Positions 8,773-17,476 of a DNA stretch of 64,000 bases are shown here, piece by piece. A program made the position numbers and the translations under genes. Below the pieces are notes generated by a model. It made no database searches. It had not been told where the DNA came from and saw nothing but the letters and a program-made list of their open reading frames with translations. The stretch comes from RGIG4576 sp045656705 (GTDB lineage Bacteria; Bacteroidota; Bacteroidia; Bacteroidales; Muribaculaceae), in the NCBI GenBank assembly GCA_045656705.1, contig JAZORR010000047.1, positions 1-64,000 on the forward strand. Direction: 5' to 3'. Every line of letters starts with the position of its first letter. Positions within the stretch are counted from its first letter, which is position 1.

Positions 8773-10389
8773 ATGAATACCTCCAACTTCACATCATCAA
8801 TAGACAGCATTTCAAACAAAGACCATATTCAAATTGAGAATAATAGTAAAAGTTGTTTGTCATATATTGTTAATGTTAATGGCAGACAGTATTTCATGAA
8901 GCGACTTCGTCCCGAATTAATCAAGGAACCGTTGTTTCTGTCTATTTTCAAAAAAGAATATGATAAAGGCGCATCAATAAGTCATCCAAATATTGTAAAA
9001 TATGAACAATTTCACCATAATGATGATGATTGTTACATTTTGATGGAAAATATTTGCGGTGAAACATTAGATAAATTCATCACGTCACATCCCAACTATT
9101 TTAAAAGTCGTAGCAATCTTGACAAGTTTTTCAATCAATTACTTTCCGGGCTCAAATGCCTACACGATAACCACATAGTACATTCCGACTTGAAGCCACA
9201 GAACATTATGATTACACAAATCAACAATGATGTGAAAATCATAGATCTCGGCTTCTGTTTCACCGACAGTTATTCAAATACTGCCGGTATGACACGTGCC
9301 TTTGCTGCTCCCGAACAGAAAAACAAAGGTAAATTGAATGAAGTAACTGACATATATGCCGTGGGTAAAATTATTGAGTATATAGCTAACAATAGCGACT
9401 ACAATTTGCCTAACGTATATTTAAAAATAATGATTAAGTGCCTGAAGGAGCAACCAAATCGACGATATCAGAATACAGCCGATATTATAAAACTTATTAA
9501 TCGACGAAAGCATACACTAAAAAGGGTAATTATTACCATATTGTCATGTGTGGCTATATTTCTTGCCTATAGATCGATTATTTATACTGAACGGTTTAAT
9601 TCTTGGTGGGATAGTTTTGAAATTACATCTACCGAAGTTGATTATGACATAGAAAGTGTTCATGTCTACTATCGCATTATTGACAAAGAACATAAACTGT
9701 GTGAAGTGGCAGGATTATCTTCGGTCCCTAATGCTTATATACAAGATGAGGTGAAAATAAATGACGAAATATATAAAGTAACTCATATCGCCGATAATGC
9801 TTTCAACAGTAAGGAATATATTAAGTCGGTGCATATTCCCGAAGGGATTAAAACAATTGGGAAATATGCTTTTAACAGTTGCACCGGCATTTCAACTATA
9901 AGTATCCCCAATTCGATTACACACATAGGAAATAATGCTTTTCATGGCTGCAATAAAGTATATAATCTTAAATTGCCACCTTTTATCACTGAGATACCGG
10001 TCGGTTTTATAGCCGGTGCTCAAATCAGCAAAGTTGATATTCCTGAGGATGTCACTTTTATCGGATTAGACGCATTTGGAAATTGCAGTAAATTGAAGGA
10101 TGTTACACTCCCCCACTCTCTAATCACTTTGGATAGAGGTGTGTTTTATAATTGTGAATCTCTTGAAGAAATTACCATTCCGGAAAATGTAAAGAATATA
10201 GGTGATTATCTATTCTTTGGGTGTAAAAACTTAAAGGATATCTTTAATTTGGCTATTGAACCTCAAGCTATCCCTCCTATACACAAAAATCCGTCACAAA
10301 TTACGCTTCATGTACCTGCTGAATCGGTAGAAAAATATCGTAACGCCGACTATTGGAAAGAAATGAATATTGTTGCAATAGAAAACTGA
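8773..10389 (+). CDS. Transmembrane Ser/Thr protein kinase with BspA-type leucine-rich-repeat sensor
   Basis: This 538-residue protein has a Hanks-type kinase at residues 20-245. Visible motifs are Lys43 in YFMKRL, Glu62, the catalytic loop HSDLKPQN (Asp139, Lys141, Asn144), the metal-binding DLG (Asp158, in place of DFG) and APE at 179-181. The glycine-rich loop is degenerate: no GxGxxG is seen before Lys43. One membrane helix (about 252-271) follows. The outer part has an Ig-like start and then BspA/LRR_5 repeats (about 320-520; patterns such as ITIPENVKNIGDYLFFGC). Topology should place the kinase in the cytoplasm and the repeats in the periplasm. The gene lies downstream of the regulator-like gene and converges on dnaK. 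Receptor-kinase function is inferred from the architecture. Confidence 0.92.
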   Translation: MNTSNFTSSIDSISNKDHIQIENNSKSCLSYIVNVNGRQYFMKRLRPELIKEPLFLSIFKKEYDKGASISHPNIVKYEQFHHNDDDCYILMENICGETLDKFITSHPNYFKSRSNLDKFFNQLLSGLKCLHDNHIVHSDLKPQNIMITQINNDVKIIDLGFCFTDSYSNTAGMTRAFAAPEQKNKGKLNEVTDIYAVGKIIEYIANNSDYNLPNVYLKIMIKCLKEQPNRRYQNTADIIKLINRRKHTLKRVIITILSCVAIFLAYRSIIYTERFNSWWDSFEITSTEVDYDIESVHVYYRIIDKEHKLCEVAGLSSVPNAYIQDEVKINDEIYKVTHIADNAFNSKEYIKSVHIPEGIKTIGKYAFNSCTGISTISIPNSITHIGNNAFHGCNKVYNLKLPPFITEIPVGFIAGAQISKVDIPEDVTFIGLDAFGNCSKLKDVTLPHSLITLDRGVFYNCESLEEITIPENVKNIGDYLFFGCKNLKDIFNLAIEPQAIPPIHKNPSQITLHVPAESVEKYRNADYWKEMNIVAIEN

Positions 10390-10407
10390 TAGAAAACAAA
10401 AATCAAT

Positions 10408-10448
10408 AAAAAAGTGACTAAGCCGATTCTCGACATAGTCACTTTTTT
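10408..10448. terminator. Bidirectional terminator between kinase gene and dnaK
   Basis: A perfect 13-bp stem pairs aaaaaagtgacta (10408-10420) with tagtcactttttt (10436-10448) across a 15-nt loop. A and T runs on both sides let it serve both convergent genes. Confidence 0.85.
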
Positions 10449-10467
10449 CATATAAAAATCCGTTATA

Positions 10468-12387
10468 TTACTTCACTTCCTCGAAAGGAACATCGGTTAC
10501 ATCTTTTCCGTCATTCTTTCCACTTTGTTCAGCACCCGGAGTTGGTCCTTGTTGTTGGAAACCTGCACCTTGAGCGCCTGCTTGTTGCTGAGCATTGTAC
10601 ATTTCTTGAGAAGCAGCATGGAATACGCTTTCAAGTTCTGCACTTGCAGCATCGATAGCTTCGATATCTTGCTTGCTGTGAGCTTCTTTCAACTTAGCAA
10701 GAGCACCTTCGATTTGTGCTTTCTTATCAGCAGGAAGTTTGTCGCCAAGATCCTTCAAACTCTTTTCAGTTTGGAAAATCATAGAGTCGGCCTTGTTGAT
10801 CTTATCAATGCGTTCCTTTTCCTTAGCATCGGCAGCAGCATTAGCAGCAGCTTCGTCCTTCATACGTTGGATTTCGGCATCGGTCAAACCGCTTGATGCT
10901 TCGATACGGATGCTTTGTTCTTTACCAGTGGCTTTATCCTTAGCAGAAACATTAAGGATACCATTAGCGTCGATTTCGAATGTTACTTCAATTTGAGGTA
11001 CACCGCGTGGAGCTGGAGCGATGCCATCGAGGTGGAAACGACCAAGAGTCTTATCGTCCTTAGCCATTGGGCGTTCGCCTTGAAGCACATGGATTTCTAC
11101 TGAAGGTTGGTTGTCGACTGCAGTTGAGAATACTTCACTCTTGCGAGTAGGGATAGTGGTGTTAGCTTCGATAAGCTTAGTCATCACATTACCAAGAGTT
11201 TCGATACCTACTGACAATGGAACTACGTCGAGAAGAAGAACGTCTTTCACATCACCGCTCAACACACCACCTTGGATAGCTGCACCAAGTGCTACTACTT
11301 CGTCTGGGTTTACGCCCTTAGAAGGAGCTTTACCGAAGATTTGTTGTACCTTTTCTTGAACGGCAGGAATACGAGTAGAACCACCAACAAGGATAACTTC
11401 GTCGATTTCGCTTGCGCTCAAACCTGCATCTTGAAGAGCCTTTTGACAAGGAGCTACAGTAGCTTGGATAAGAGCATCGCTAAGTTGTTCGAACTTAGCA
11501 CGGGTAAGAGTGCGAACCAAGTGCTTAGGAATACCATTTACTGGCATAATGTAAGGAAGGTTGATTTCGCTTGAAGTAGTGCTTGACAATTCTATCTTAG
11601 CCTTTTCAGCAGCTTCCTTTAGGCGTTGAAGAGCCATAGGATCTTGACGCAAATCTACACCTTCGTCGTTCTTAAATTCATTTGCAAGCCAATCGATGAT
11701 AACATGGTCGAAATCGTCACCACCAAGGTGAGTGTCACCATTAGTAGACTTCACTTCGAATACGCCGTCACCAAGCTCAAGGATAGAGATATCGAAAGTA
11801 CCGCCACCAAGGTCGAATACAGCGATTTTCTTATCGCTTTGAGACTTATCAAGACCATAAGCAAGGGCTGCAGCAGTAGGTTCGTTTACGATACGCTTCA
11901 CAGTAAGACCTGCGATTTCACCAGCTTCTTTAGTAGCTTGACGTTGAGCATCGTTGAAGTAAGCAGGAACTGTGATTACAGCTTCAGTGACAGATTGTCC
12001 AAGATAATCTTCGGCAGTCTTCTTCATTTTTTGAAGTACCATAGCAGAGATTTCTTGAGGAGTATATTCGCGACCGTCGATTTCTACACGAGGTTGATTG
12101 TTGGCTGAACGAACTACATTATAAGGAACGCGTTCAGTTTCTTTAGCGATTTGATCGTAAGTTTCGCCCATAAATCTCTTAATAGAGAAGATAGTGCGAG
12201 TAGGATTTGTGATAGCTTGACGCTTAGCAGGATCGCCCACTTTGCGCTCACCACCATCAACGAATGCTACGATAGAAGGAGTAGTGTTACGACCTTCGCT
12301 GTTTGGAATTACGATAGGTTCATTACCTTCGAGTACAGCAACACATGAGTTGGTTGTACCTAAGTCAATACCAATAATTTTTCCCAT
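10468..12387 (-). CDS. dnaK: Molecular chaperone DnaK (Hsp70)
   Basis: This 639-residue protein is a full-length Hsp70. It uses ATP to bind and release exposed hydrophobic segments of client proteins in the cytoplasm, helped by DnaJ and GrpE. The N-terminal ATPase begins GIDLGTTNSCVAV and contains the phosphate motif DLGGGTFD. The substrate-binding domain and helical lid follow, and the tail ends with an acidic EEVK. grpE and dnaJ are not next to it. Codon choice is strongly biased (GAA, GGT, CTT, AAG), as expected for a highly expressed gene. The upstream region carries three copies of a TTTTTTGGCA motif that may control it. Confidence 0.99.
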   Translation of the reverse strand: MGKIIGIDLGTTNSCVAVLEGNEPIVIPNSEGRNTTPSIVAFVDGGERKVGDPAKRQAITNPTRTIFSIKRFMGETYDQIAKETERVPYNVVRSANNQPRVEIDGREYTPQEISAMVLQKMKKTAEDYLGQSVTEAVITVPAYFNDAQRQATKEAGEIAGLTVKRIVNEPTAAALAYGLDKSQSDKKIAVFDLGGGTFDISILELGDGVFEVKSTNGDTHLGGDDFDHVIIDWLANEFKNDEGVDLRQDPMALQRLKEAAEKAKIELSSTTSSEINLPYIMPVNGIPKHLVRTLTRAKFEQLSDALIQATVAPCQKALQDAGLSASEIDEVILVGGSTRIPAVQEKVQQIFGKAPSKGVNPDEVVALGAAIQGGVLSGDVKDVLLLDVVPLSVGIETLGNVMTKLIEANTTIPTRKSEVFSTAVDNQPSVEIHVLQGERPMAKDDKTLGRFHLDGIAPAPRGVPQIEVTFEIDANGILNVSAKDKATGKEQSIRIEASSGLTDAEIQRMKDEAAANAAADAKEKERIDKINKADSMIFQTEKSLKDLGDKLPADKKAQIEGALAKLKEAHSKQDIEAIDAASAELESVFHAASQEMYNAQQQAGAQGAGFQQQGPTPGAEQSGKNDGKDVTDVPFEEVK

Positions 12388-12453
12388 AGTTCTAAATATT
12401 TTTTATTTGTTTATATTCAATTTTAGTTATTGAGTAAAAATATCTACTCGACA

Positions 12454-12532
12454 CAAAGAAAAACAAATGTTGTGCCAAAAAAGTTTTTATGCCAAAAAAG
12501 TAAGGTAAAAGGCATAGAAATGTGCCAAAAAA
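12454..12532 (-). promoter_or_regulatory. dnaK promoter region with three TTTTTTGGCA direct repeats
   Basis: On the dnaK coding strand, TTTTTTGGCA occurs three times (12532-12523, 12499-12490 and 12482-12473). A -7-like box TTTCTTTG (12461-12454, one mismatch to TAnnTTTG) follows about 11 bp after the nearest copy. The spacing between copies is 33 and 17 bp. The repeats may be binding sites for a heat-shock or other regulator; Bacteroidetes lack a classical sigma-32 system. The function is inferred. Confidence 0.4.
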
Positions 12533-12639
12533 TATGACTTATTGGCAGAAGGGATGTCATTAAATGAATAATTCATATAATTAATGTGTAAAAAATATTT
12601 TTTCTTTAGGAAATAATGGCATATATTAGTAAAATTCAC

Positions 12640-12648
12640 TATTTTTGC
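12640..12648 (+). promoter_or_regulatory. -7 promoter box for the mce-mmd operon
   Basis: TATTTTTGC matches TAnnTTTG perfectly and is followed by C. It would give a leader of about 55-60 nt before the ATG at 12711. No good -33 TTTG is seen. Confidence 0.6.
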
Positions 12649-12710
12649 ATAATCAAAAAACTACAAAGAGATAATTAACTTAAACAATAATTTATTTATA
12701 ACTACTTATT

Positions 12711-13130
12711 ATGAATATTTCTCACATTGAACACGTGGGTATAGCAGTAACAAGTCTTGAAGAAGCTATCCCATTCTACGAAAACATTATCGGCACAAAG
12801 TGCTTCGCTATTGAAGAAGTGGCAGATCAAAAGGTAAGAACTGCATTCTTTAAGGTAGGTCAAACAAAGATTGAACTTCTTGAAGCAACAGCACCAGAAA
12901 GTGCAATCGCAAAATTTATTGAAAAGAATGGTGGTCGTGGTGGTATCCAACACATCGCATTCGCAGTGGAAGATGGCGTGGCAAATGCACTTGCAGAAGC
13001 TGAATCAAAGGGCTGTGCACTTATCGACAAAGCTCCACGCAAAGGCGCTGAAGGTCTAAACATCGCATTCTTGCACCCAAAATCAACATGCGGTACACTA
13101 ATCGAACTTTGCGAAGATCCTAATAAATAA
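12711..13130 (+). CDS. mce: Methylmalonyl-CoA epimerase
   Basis: This 139-residue VOC/glyoxalase-fold enzyme interconverts the (R) and (S) forms of methylmalonyl-CoA, linking the B12-dependent mutase to the decarboxylase encoded downstream. The paired beta-alpha-beta modules are intact. Likely metal ligands are His8 (HIEHVG), His81 (GIQHIAF) and Glu132 (TLIELCE), with a further ligand near Gln51-Glu55. The length is normal for the family. It is the first gene of an apparent five-gene operon, with 22 bp to the next gene. This gene order is usual in Bacteroidales that make propionate through succinate. Confidence 0.95.
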   Translation: MNISHIEHVGIAVTSLEEAIPFYENIIGTKCFAIEEVADQKVRTAFFKVGQTKIELLEATAPESAIAKFIEKNGGRGGIQHIAFAVEDGVANALAEAESKGCALIDKAPRKGAEGLNIAFLHPKSTCGTLIELCEDPNK

Positions 13131-13152
13131 TCTATATATCAAAAAAAGAAAA

Positions 13153-14766
13153 ATGGCAAACCAACTTGAAAAAGTAAAAGAACTGATAGCGTTGCGCGAA
13201 GAAGCACGCATCGGTGGTGGTGAAAAGGCGATTGCAAAACAACACGAGAGAGGTAAATATACTGCTCGCGAAAGAATCGCACAACTTCTTGACGAAGGTA
13301 GTTTCGAAGAACTTGATATGTTTGTACGCCACAGATGTACAAACTTCGGTCTTGAAAAGAAATCATATCTTGGCGACGGTGTTGTAACTGGTTATGGTAC
13401 AATCGAAGGTCGTCTTGTTTACGTATTTGCACAAGACTTCACAGTGTTTGGTGGTGCATTGTCTGAAACACTTGCACTTAAGATCTGTAAGATCATGGAT
13501 ATGGCAATGAAGAATGGTGCTCCTGTGATTGGATTGAACGACTCAGGTGGTGCTCGTATCCAGGAAGGTATCAACGCACTTGCTGGTTACGCAGAAATCT
13601 TCCAACGTAACATTATGGCATCTGGTGTTATTCCTCAAATCTCTGCTATCCTTGGTCCATGTGCTGGTGGTGCAGTGTACTCTCCTGCCCTAACAGACTT
13701 CACTATTATGGCAAAGGGTATCTCTTATATGTTCTTGACAGGTCCTAAGGTGGTGAAGACTGTAACTGGTGAAGATGTGACTCAAGAAGAACTTGGTGGT
13801 GCTGACGTACACGCAACTAAGTCGGGTGTGGCACACTTTGCAGCTGAAGATGGCGAAGAAGCTATCCGCATCATCCGCAAACTTATGGGCTATATCCCAC
13901 AAAACAACTTGGAAGAAGCTCCACTTGTGGAATGTAATGACCCAATCGATCGTCTTGAAGACAGCTTGAATGAAATTATCCCAGAATCGGCTAACAAGGC
14001 ATACGATATGTATGAAGTAATCGGTGCTATCGTGGATAATGGTGAATTCCTTGAAGTATCTGCAAACTATGCACGCAACATTATCGTAGGTTTCGCTCGT
14101 TTCAATGGTCAATCTGTAGGTATCGTTGCTAACCAGCCTAAGGTGCTTGCAGGTGTGCTTGACTGCAACGCATCTCGCAAGGCTGCTCGTTTCGTTCGTT
14201 TCTGCGACGCATTCAATATTCCATTGGTAACTCTTGTAGATGTTCCTGGTTTCCTTCCTGGTACAGGTCAAGAATACAACGCAGTTATCCTTCACGGTGC
14301 AAAACTTCTTTATGCATTTGGCGAAGCTACTGTGCCTAAGGTTACAGTTACTCTACGCAAGAGCTACGGTGGTAGTCACATCGTGATGAGCTGTAAGCAA
14401 CTTCGTGGCGACATGAACTACGCATGGCCAACTGCAGAAATCGCAGTAATGGGTGCATCGGGTGCTGCTGAAGTGCTTTACGCTAAGGAAGCAAAAGATG
14501 CTAAGACAGCTGCCAAGGCTGCTAAGGAAGCTGGCGACGATGCTAAGGCTGCTCAAATCATGGACGAATTCAAGAAATTCATCAAAGAAAAGGAAGACGA
14601 ATACAACAAGCTATTCTGCAACCCTTACAATGCAGCTCGCTACGGATACATCGACGATGTTATCGAGCCTCGTAACACTCGTTTCCGCGTAATTCGTGCG
14701 CTTCAACAATTACAAACCAAGAAGGTGGTTAACCCTGCTAAGAAACACGGTAACATTCCTTTGTAA
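13153..14766 (+). CDS. mmdA: Methylmalonyl-CoA decarboxylase / acyl-CoA carboxylase carboxyltransferase subunit
   Basis: This 537-residue carboxyltransferase removes CO2 from methylmalonyl-CoA and passes it to biotin on the carrier protein, forming propionyl-CoA in the cytoplasm. Two crotonase-type halves are visible. The first has SGGARIQEG near residues 130-138; the second has DVPGFLPG and YGGSHIVMS near residues 360-415. A Lys/Ala-rich insert (KEAKDAKTAAKAAKEAG) near residues 445-470 lengthens it slightly beyond the usual 510-520. Downstream carrier and sodium-pump genes argue for a Na+-translocating decarboxylase rather than a propionyl-CoA carboxylase, although the subunit families overlap. 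Codon use shows high-expression bias. Confidence 0.95.
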   Translation: MANQLEKVKELIALREEARIGGGEKAIAKQHERGKYTARERIAQLLDEGSFEELDMFVRHRCTNFGLEKKSYLGDGVVTGYGTIEGRLVYVFAQDFTVFGGALSETLALKICKIMDMAMKNGAPVIGLNDSGGARIQEGINALAGYAEIFQRNIMASGVIPQISAILGPCAGGAVYSPALTDFTIMAKGISYMFLTGPKVVKTVTGEDVTQEELGGADVHATKSGVAHFAAEDGEEAIRIIRKLMGYIPQNNLEEAPLVECNDPIDRLEDSLNEIIPESANKAYDMYEVIGAIVDNGEFLEVSANYARNIIVGFARFNGQSVGIVANQPKVLAGVLDCNASRKAARFVRFCDAFNIPLVTLVDVPGFLPGTGQEYNAVILHGAKLLYAFGEATVPKVTVTLRKSYGGSHIVMSCKQLRGDMNYAWPTAEIAVMGASGAAEVLYAKEAKDAKTAAKAAKEAGDDAKAAQIMDEFKKFIKEKEDEYNKLFCNPYNAARYGYIDDVIEPRNTRFRVIRALQQLQTKKVVNPAKKHGNIPL

Positions 14767-14777
14767 TTCTATAAGCA

Positions 14778-15740
14778 ATGAACAAGAAAGGTTTATTTTT
14801 ATTACTATTTGTTTGTCTTCTTTCATTCTCTTCATACGCACAACACAAAGGTTTGCGTATTACTGAAGTAATGGTAGAAAACCAAACAAACATAACTGAC
14901 GAATACGGAAATCGCCACGCATGGATTGAATTGTACAACACAACTCGCAAATCAATGCAGATTTCTACTGTATTCATCACTAATGAACGCGTGCCAGAAG
15001 GTCAAACTCCTGACAAGACTAAAATGTATGTAATTCCACTAAACGACAAGAATACTAAGATTGAACACCTTCAACAAGCTGTATTCTTTGCCGATGGTGA
15101 CCCTTGGAAAGGTACATTCCATGCAAGCTTCGAACTTGTTCCTGGTCAAGAAAACTACATCGCTATCTACGATGCCGATGGATTGACTAAACTTGATGAA
15201 GTAGTGGTTCCTGCTAATCTTCCTGCAGACCAATCTTTCGCAAGAACAGTGGAAATTGCTCAATGGGACAAGATTGAAAGCAACGATTTCAATCCTGCTG
15301 AATGGGAATTCCGTAATGGTACTGAAAAAGACAGCGCAATTACTCCTGGCGTAAACAACCAAGTAATCGAACTTAACGACAAAATCGAAAAGTTCCAACG
15401 CCTTGATAGCACAGGTGTAATGCTTACAATTATGGCTATGCTTATCGTATTCTCTGCACTTATCCTTCTTAGCGTTTGCTTCTACATCTTTGGTAAAATC
15501 AACGCTGGTATTGCTCGCAAGAATAAGGCTGTATCACAAGGCAAGGCTGAAGACGCTGACCATAGCGAAGTTGAAGAAGATAGCGGTGAAGTTATTGCAG
15601 CTATTTCTACAGCTCTTTACCAACATCTTAATGCTCACGACTACGAAGAAACAGTGCTTACTATTAATAAGGTGAAGCGCGCTTACTCTCCATGGAGCTC
15701 TAAGATTTACTCACTACGCGAACTACCTAAAAAAAATTAA
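14778..15740 (+). CDS. OadG-type gamma subunit with N-terminal lamin-tail-like domain
   Basis: This 320-residue membrane protein is the probable gamma subunit that anchors the decarboxylase complex. A signal peptide (LLLFVCLLSFSSYAQ) is followed by a domain of about 150 residues whose opening (LRITEVMVEN...HAWIELYN) matches the lamin-tail (LTD) fold. It would therefore face the periplasm. A single helix (about 212-236, ILLSVCFYIFGKI) leads to a charged cytoplasmic tail ending in SPWSSKIYSLRELPKK. Classical OadG proteins are about 80 residues and lack the outer domain. Its place between mmdA and the biotin carrier supports the assignment. The role of the lamin-tail part is unknown to me. Confidence 0.82.
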   Translation: MNKKGLFLLLFVCLLSFSSYAQHKGLRITEVMVENQTNITDEYGNRHAWIELYNTTRKSMQISTVFITNERVPEGQTPDKTKMYVIPLNDKNTKIEHLQQAVFFADGDPWKGTFHASFELVPGQENYIAIYDADGLTKLDEVVVPANLPADQSFARTVEIAQWDKIESNDFNPAEWEFRNGTEKDSAITPGVNNQVIELNDKIEKFQRLDSTGVMLTIMAMLIVFSALILLSVCFYIFGKINAGIARKNKAVSQGKAEDADHSEVEEDSGEVIAAISTALYQHLNAHDYEETVLTINKVKRAYSPWSSKIYSLRELPKKN

Positions 15741-15762
15741 TCTATTAAACGCTTAAAATTAA

Positions 15763-16197
15763 ATGAAAGACTATAAGTATAAAATCAATGGAAACGACTA
15801 CAAAGTTTCTATTGGAGATATTGAAAACAACATTGCACATGTAGAAGTAAATGGTGTGCCTTATAATGTTGAAATTCAAGAAACAAAAGCTGCTCCTGTA
15901 ACAGTGAAGACAGTGAAGCCAGCAGCAGCTCCTCGCACTGAAACTGGTGCAAAGGTTATCAACAAACCAACAGTATCTACTGGCCAAGCAGCAATTAAAT
16001 CGCCACTACCAGGTGTTATTATCGACATCAAAGTGAAGGTGGGTGACACAGTTACTCCTTCTACAGTAGTTGCTATCCTTGAAGCAATGAAGATGGAAAA
16101 CAACATCAATGCTGGTAAGGACGGCGTAGTTAAAGCTATTAATGTAAATAAGGGTGATTCTGTACTTGAAGGTACTGACCTCCTTGTAATTGAATAA
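15763..16197 (+). CDS. mmdC: Biotin carboxyl carrier subunit of methylmalonyl-CoA decarboxylase
   Basis: This 144-residue carrier holds the biotin that shuttles CO2 from the carboxyltransferase to the membrane subunit. A small N-terminal domain and a flexible Ala/Pro/Thr-rich linker (about residues 45-75) precede the biotinyl domain. The acceptor Lys110 sits in the invariant EAMKME motif. It lies between the gamma and beta subunit genes with short gaps (22 and 5 bp), as expected for one transcript. The organism must encode a biotin ligase elsewhere. The only alternative name would be the carrier of a propionyl-CoA carboxylase. Confidence 0.95.
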   Translation: MKDYKYKINGNDYKVSIGDIENNIAHVEVNGVPYNVEIQETKAAPVTVKTVKPAAAPRTETGAKVINKPTVSTGQAAIKSPLPGVIIDIKVKVGDTVTPSTVVAILEAMKMENNINAGKDGVVKAINVNKGDSVLEGTDLLVIE

Positions 16198-16202
16198 TCA
16201 CT

Positions 16203-17357
16203 ATGAACGAATTATTATCATTCTTCGGTGAAAATTTCCAACAATTCTGGGAATTTACCGGATTTTATAACGCAACATTACCACACCTAATAATGTTGGC
16301 TGTAGGTTTGTTCTTTATCTATCTTGCGATAAAGCACGAATTCGAACCAATGTTGCTTGTTCCAATTGGGTTTGGTATCCTTGTTGGTAATATCCCATTC
16401 CAACTTGGTAATGAGATTGGTATTTATGAAGAAGGTTCTGTGCTTAACATCCTTTATAGTGGTGTTAGCACTGGTTGGTATCCACCACTAATCTTTTTAG
16501 GTATTGGTGCAATGACCGACTTCTCTGCCCTATTGGCAAATCCTAAGTTGATGCTTGTGGGTGCAGCAGCACAATTCGGTATCTTCGGTGCTTATATGGT
16601 AGCCTTGGCTCTTGGCTTTGCTCCAGACCAAGCTGCAGGTATTGCAATCATCGGTGGTGCTGACGGTCCAACAGCTATCTTCCTTTCTTCAAAACTTGCT
16701 CCTAATATGATGGGTGCTATTGCGGTATCGGCTTACTCATATATGGCTCTTGTACCACTTATCCAACCACCTATCATGAAGTTGTTCACAACTAAGAAGG
16801 AACGCCTAATCAAGATGAAGCCAGCTCGTACAGTATCTCAAACTGAAAAGATTATCTTCCCTATCTTCGGTTTGTTGCTAACTTGCTTCTTCGTACCATC
16901 GGCAATTCCATTGTTGGGTATGTTGTTCTTTGGTAACTTGCTTCGCGAAAGCGGTGTAACTACTCGCCTTGCAAAGACTGCAAGCAACGCACTTACAGAT
17001 ATCGTGACAATGCTACTTGGTCTTACAGTGGGTGCTTCAACTCAAGCATCAGAGTTCTTGACTCTTGACACAATTAAGATTTTTGCACTTGGTGCAATGG
17101 CATTCATCATCGCATCATCATCTGGTGTATTGTTCGTTAAGTTCTTCAACTTGTTCCTACCAGAAGGCAAGAAGATCAATCCACTTATCGGTAATGCAGG
17201 TGTATCGGCAGTGCCTATGGCAGCACGTATATCAAACGACCAAGGTTTGAAATATGATCCATCAAATTATCTATTGATGCACGCTATGGGTCCTAACGTA
17301 GCAGGTGTAATCGGTTCTGCAGTAGCAGCTGGTGTACTACTTGGTTTCTTAGGTTAA
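16203..17357 (+). CDS. mmdB: Sodium-pumping decarboxylase beta subunit
   Basis: This 384-residue, very hydrophobic protein is the OadB/GcdB/MmdB membrane subunit. It decarboxylates carboxybiotin and couples this to Na+ export across the inner membrane. Family hallmarks seen are IIGGADGPTAIF near residue 150, the GNLLRESGVT segment, and the conserved end region with NPLIGNAGVSAVPMAAR and HAMGPNVAGVIGSAVAAG. About ten membrane segments are apparent. The gene is last in the operon and is followed by a strong terminator at 17381. The Na+ gradient it makes would serve Na+-driven transport and, possibly, a Na+-coupled ATPase elsewhere. Confidence 0.96.
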   Translation: MNELLSFFGENFQQFWEFTGFYNATLPHLIMLAVGLFFIYLAIKHEFEPMLLVPIGFGILVGNIPFQLGNEIGIYEEGSVLNILYSGVSTGWYPPLIFLGIGAMTDFSALLANPKLMLVGAAAQFGIFGAYMVALALGFAPDQAAGIAIIGGADGPTAIFLSSKLAPNMMGAIAVSAYSYMALVPLIQPPIMKLFTTKKERLIKMKPARTVSQTEKIIFPIFGLLLTCFFVPSAIPLLGMLFFGNLLRESGVTTRLAKTASNALTDIVTMLLGLTVGASTQASEFLTLDTIKIFALGAMAFIIASSSGVLFVKFFNLFLPEGKKINPLIGNAGVSAVPMAARISNDQGLKYDPSNYLLMHAMGPNVAGVIGSAVAAGVLLGFLG

Positions 17358-17380
17358 TATTAATTACACCTTATATAATT

Positions 17381-17412
17381 AAGACTGACAAGAAATTGTC
17401 AGTCTTTTTTTG
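17381..17412 (+). terminator. Terminator of the mce-mmd operon
   Basis: A perfect 10-bp stem, aagactgaca with tgtcagtctt, closes a 6-nt loop and is followed by a T run. Confidence 0.9.
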
Positions 17413-17476
17413 CATTTGCGTGAACTTAAACGCAAGAAGATTGTTATAAAGGTAAATGCTATGTGTTAATTAAATT

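Larger units (their letters stand above)
12388..12710. other. Divergent control region between dnaK and the methylmalonyl-CoA operon
   Basis: These 323 bp hold no gene that I can support. On the dnaK side lie a near-consensus -7 box and three TTTTTTGGCA motifs. On the other side lies a perfect -7 box at 12640. The middle (12540-12630) is AT-rich with no further structure that I can see. Confidence 0.7.

Noticed and set aside
11626..12108. Plus-strand open frame of 160 codons inside dnaK
   Set aside because: It is a shadow of dnaK, produced by its biased codon use, and matches no family.
13690..14295. Minus-strand open frame of 201 codons inside mmdA
   Set aside because: It is a shadow of a highly expressed gene with strong codon bias. 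It has a Cys/Thr-rich random composition and no start signal.
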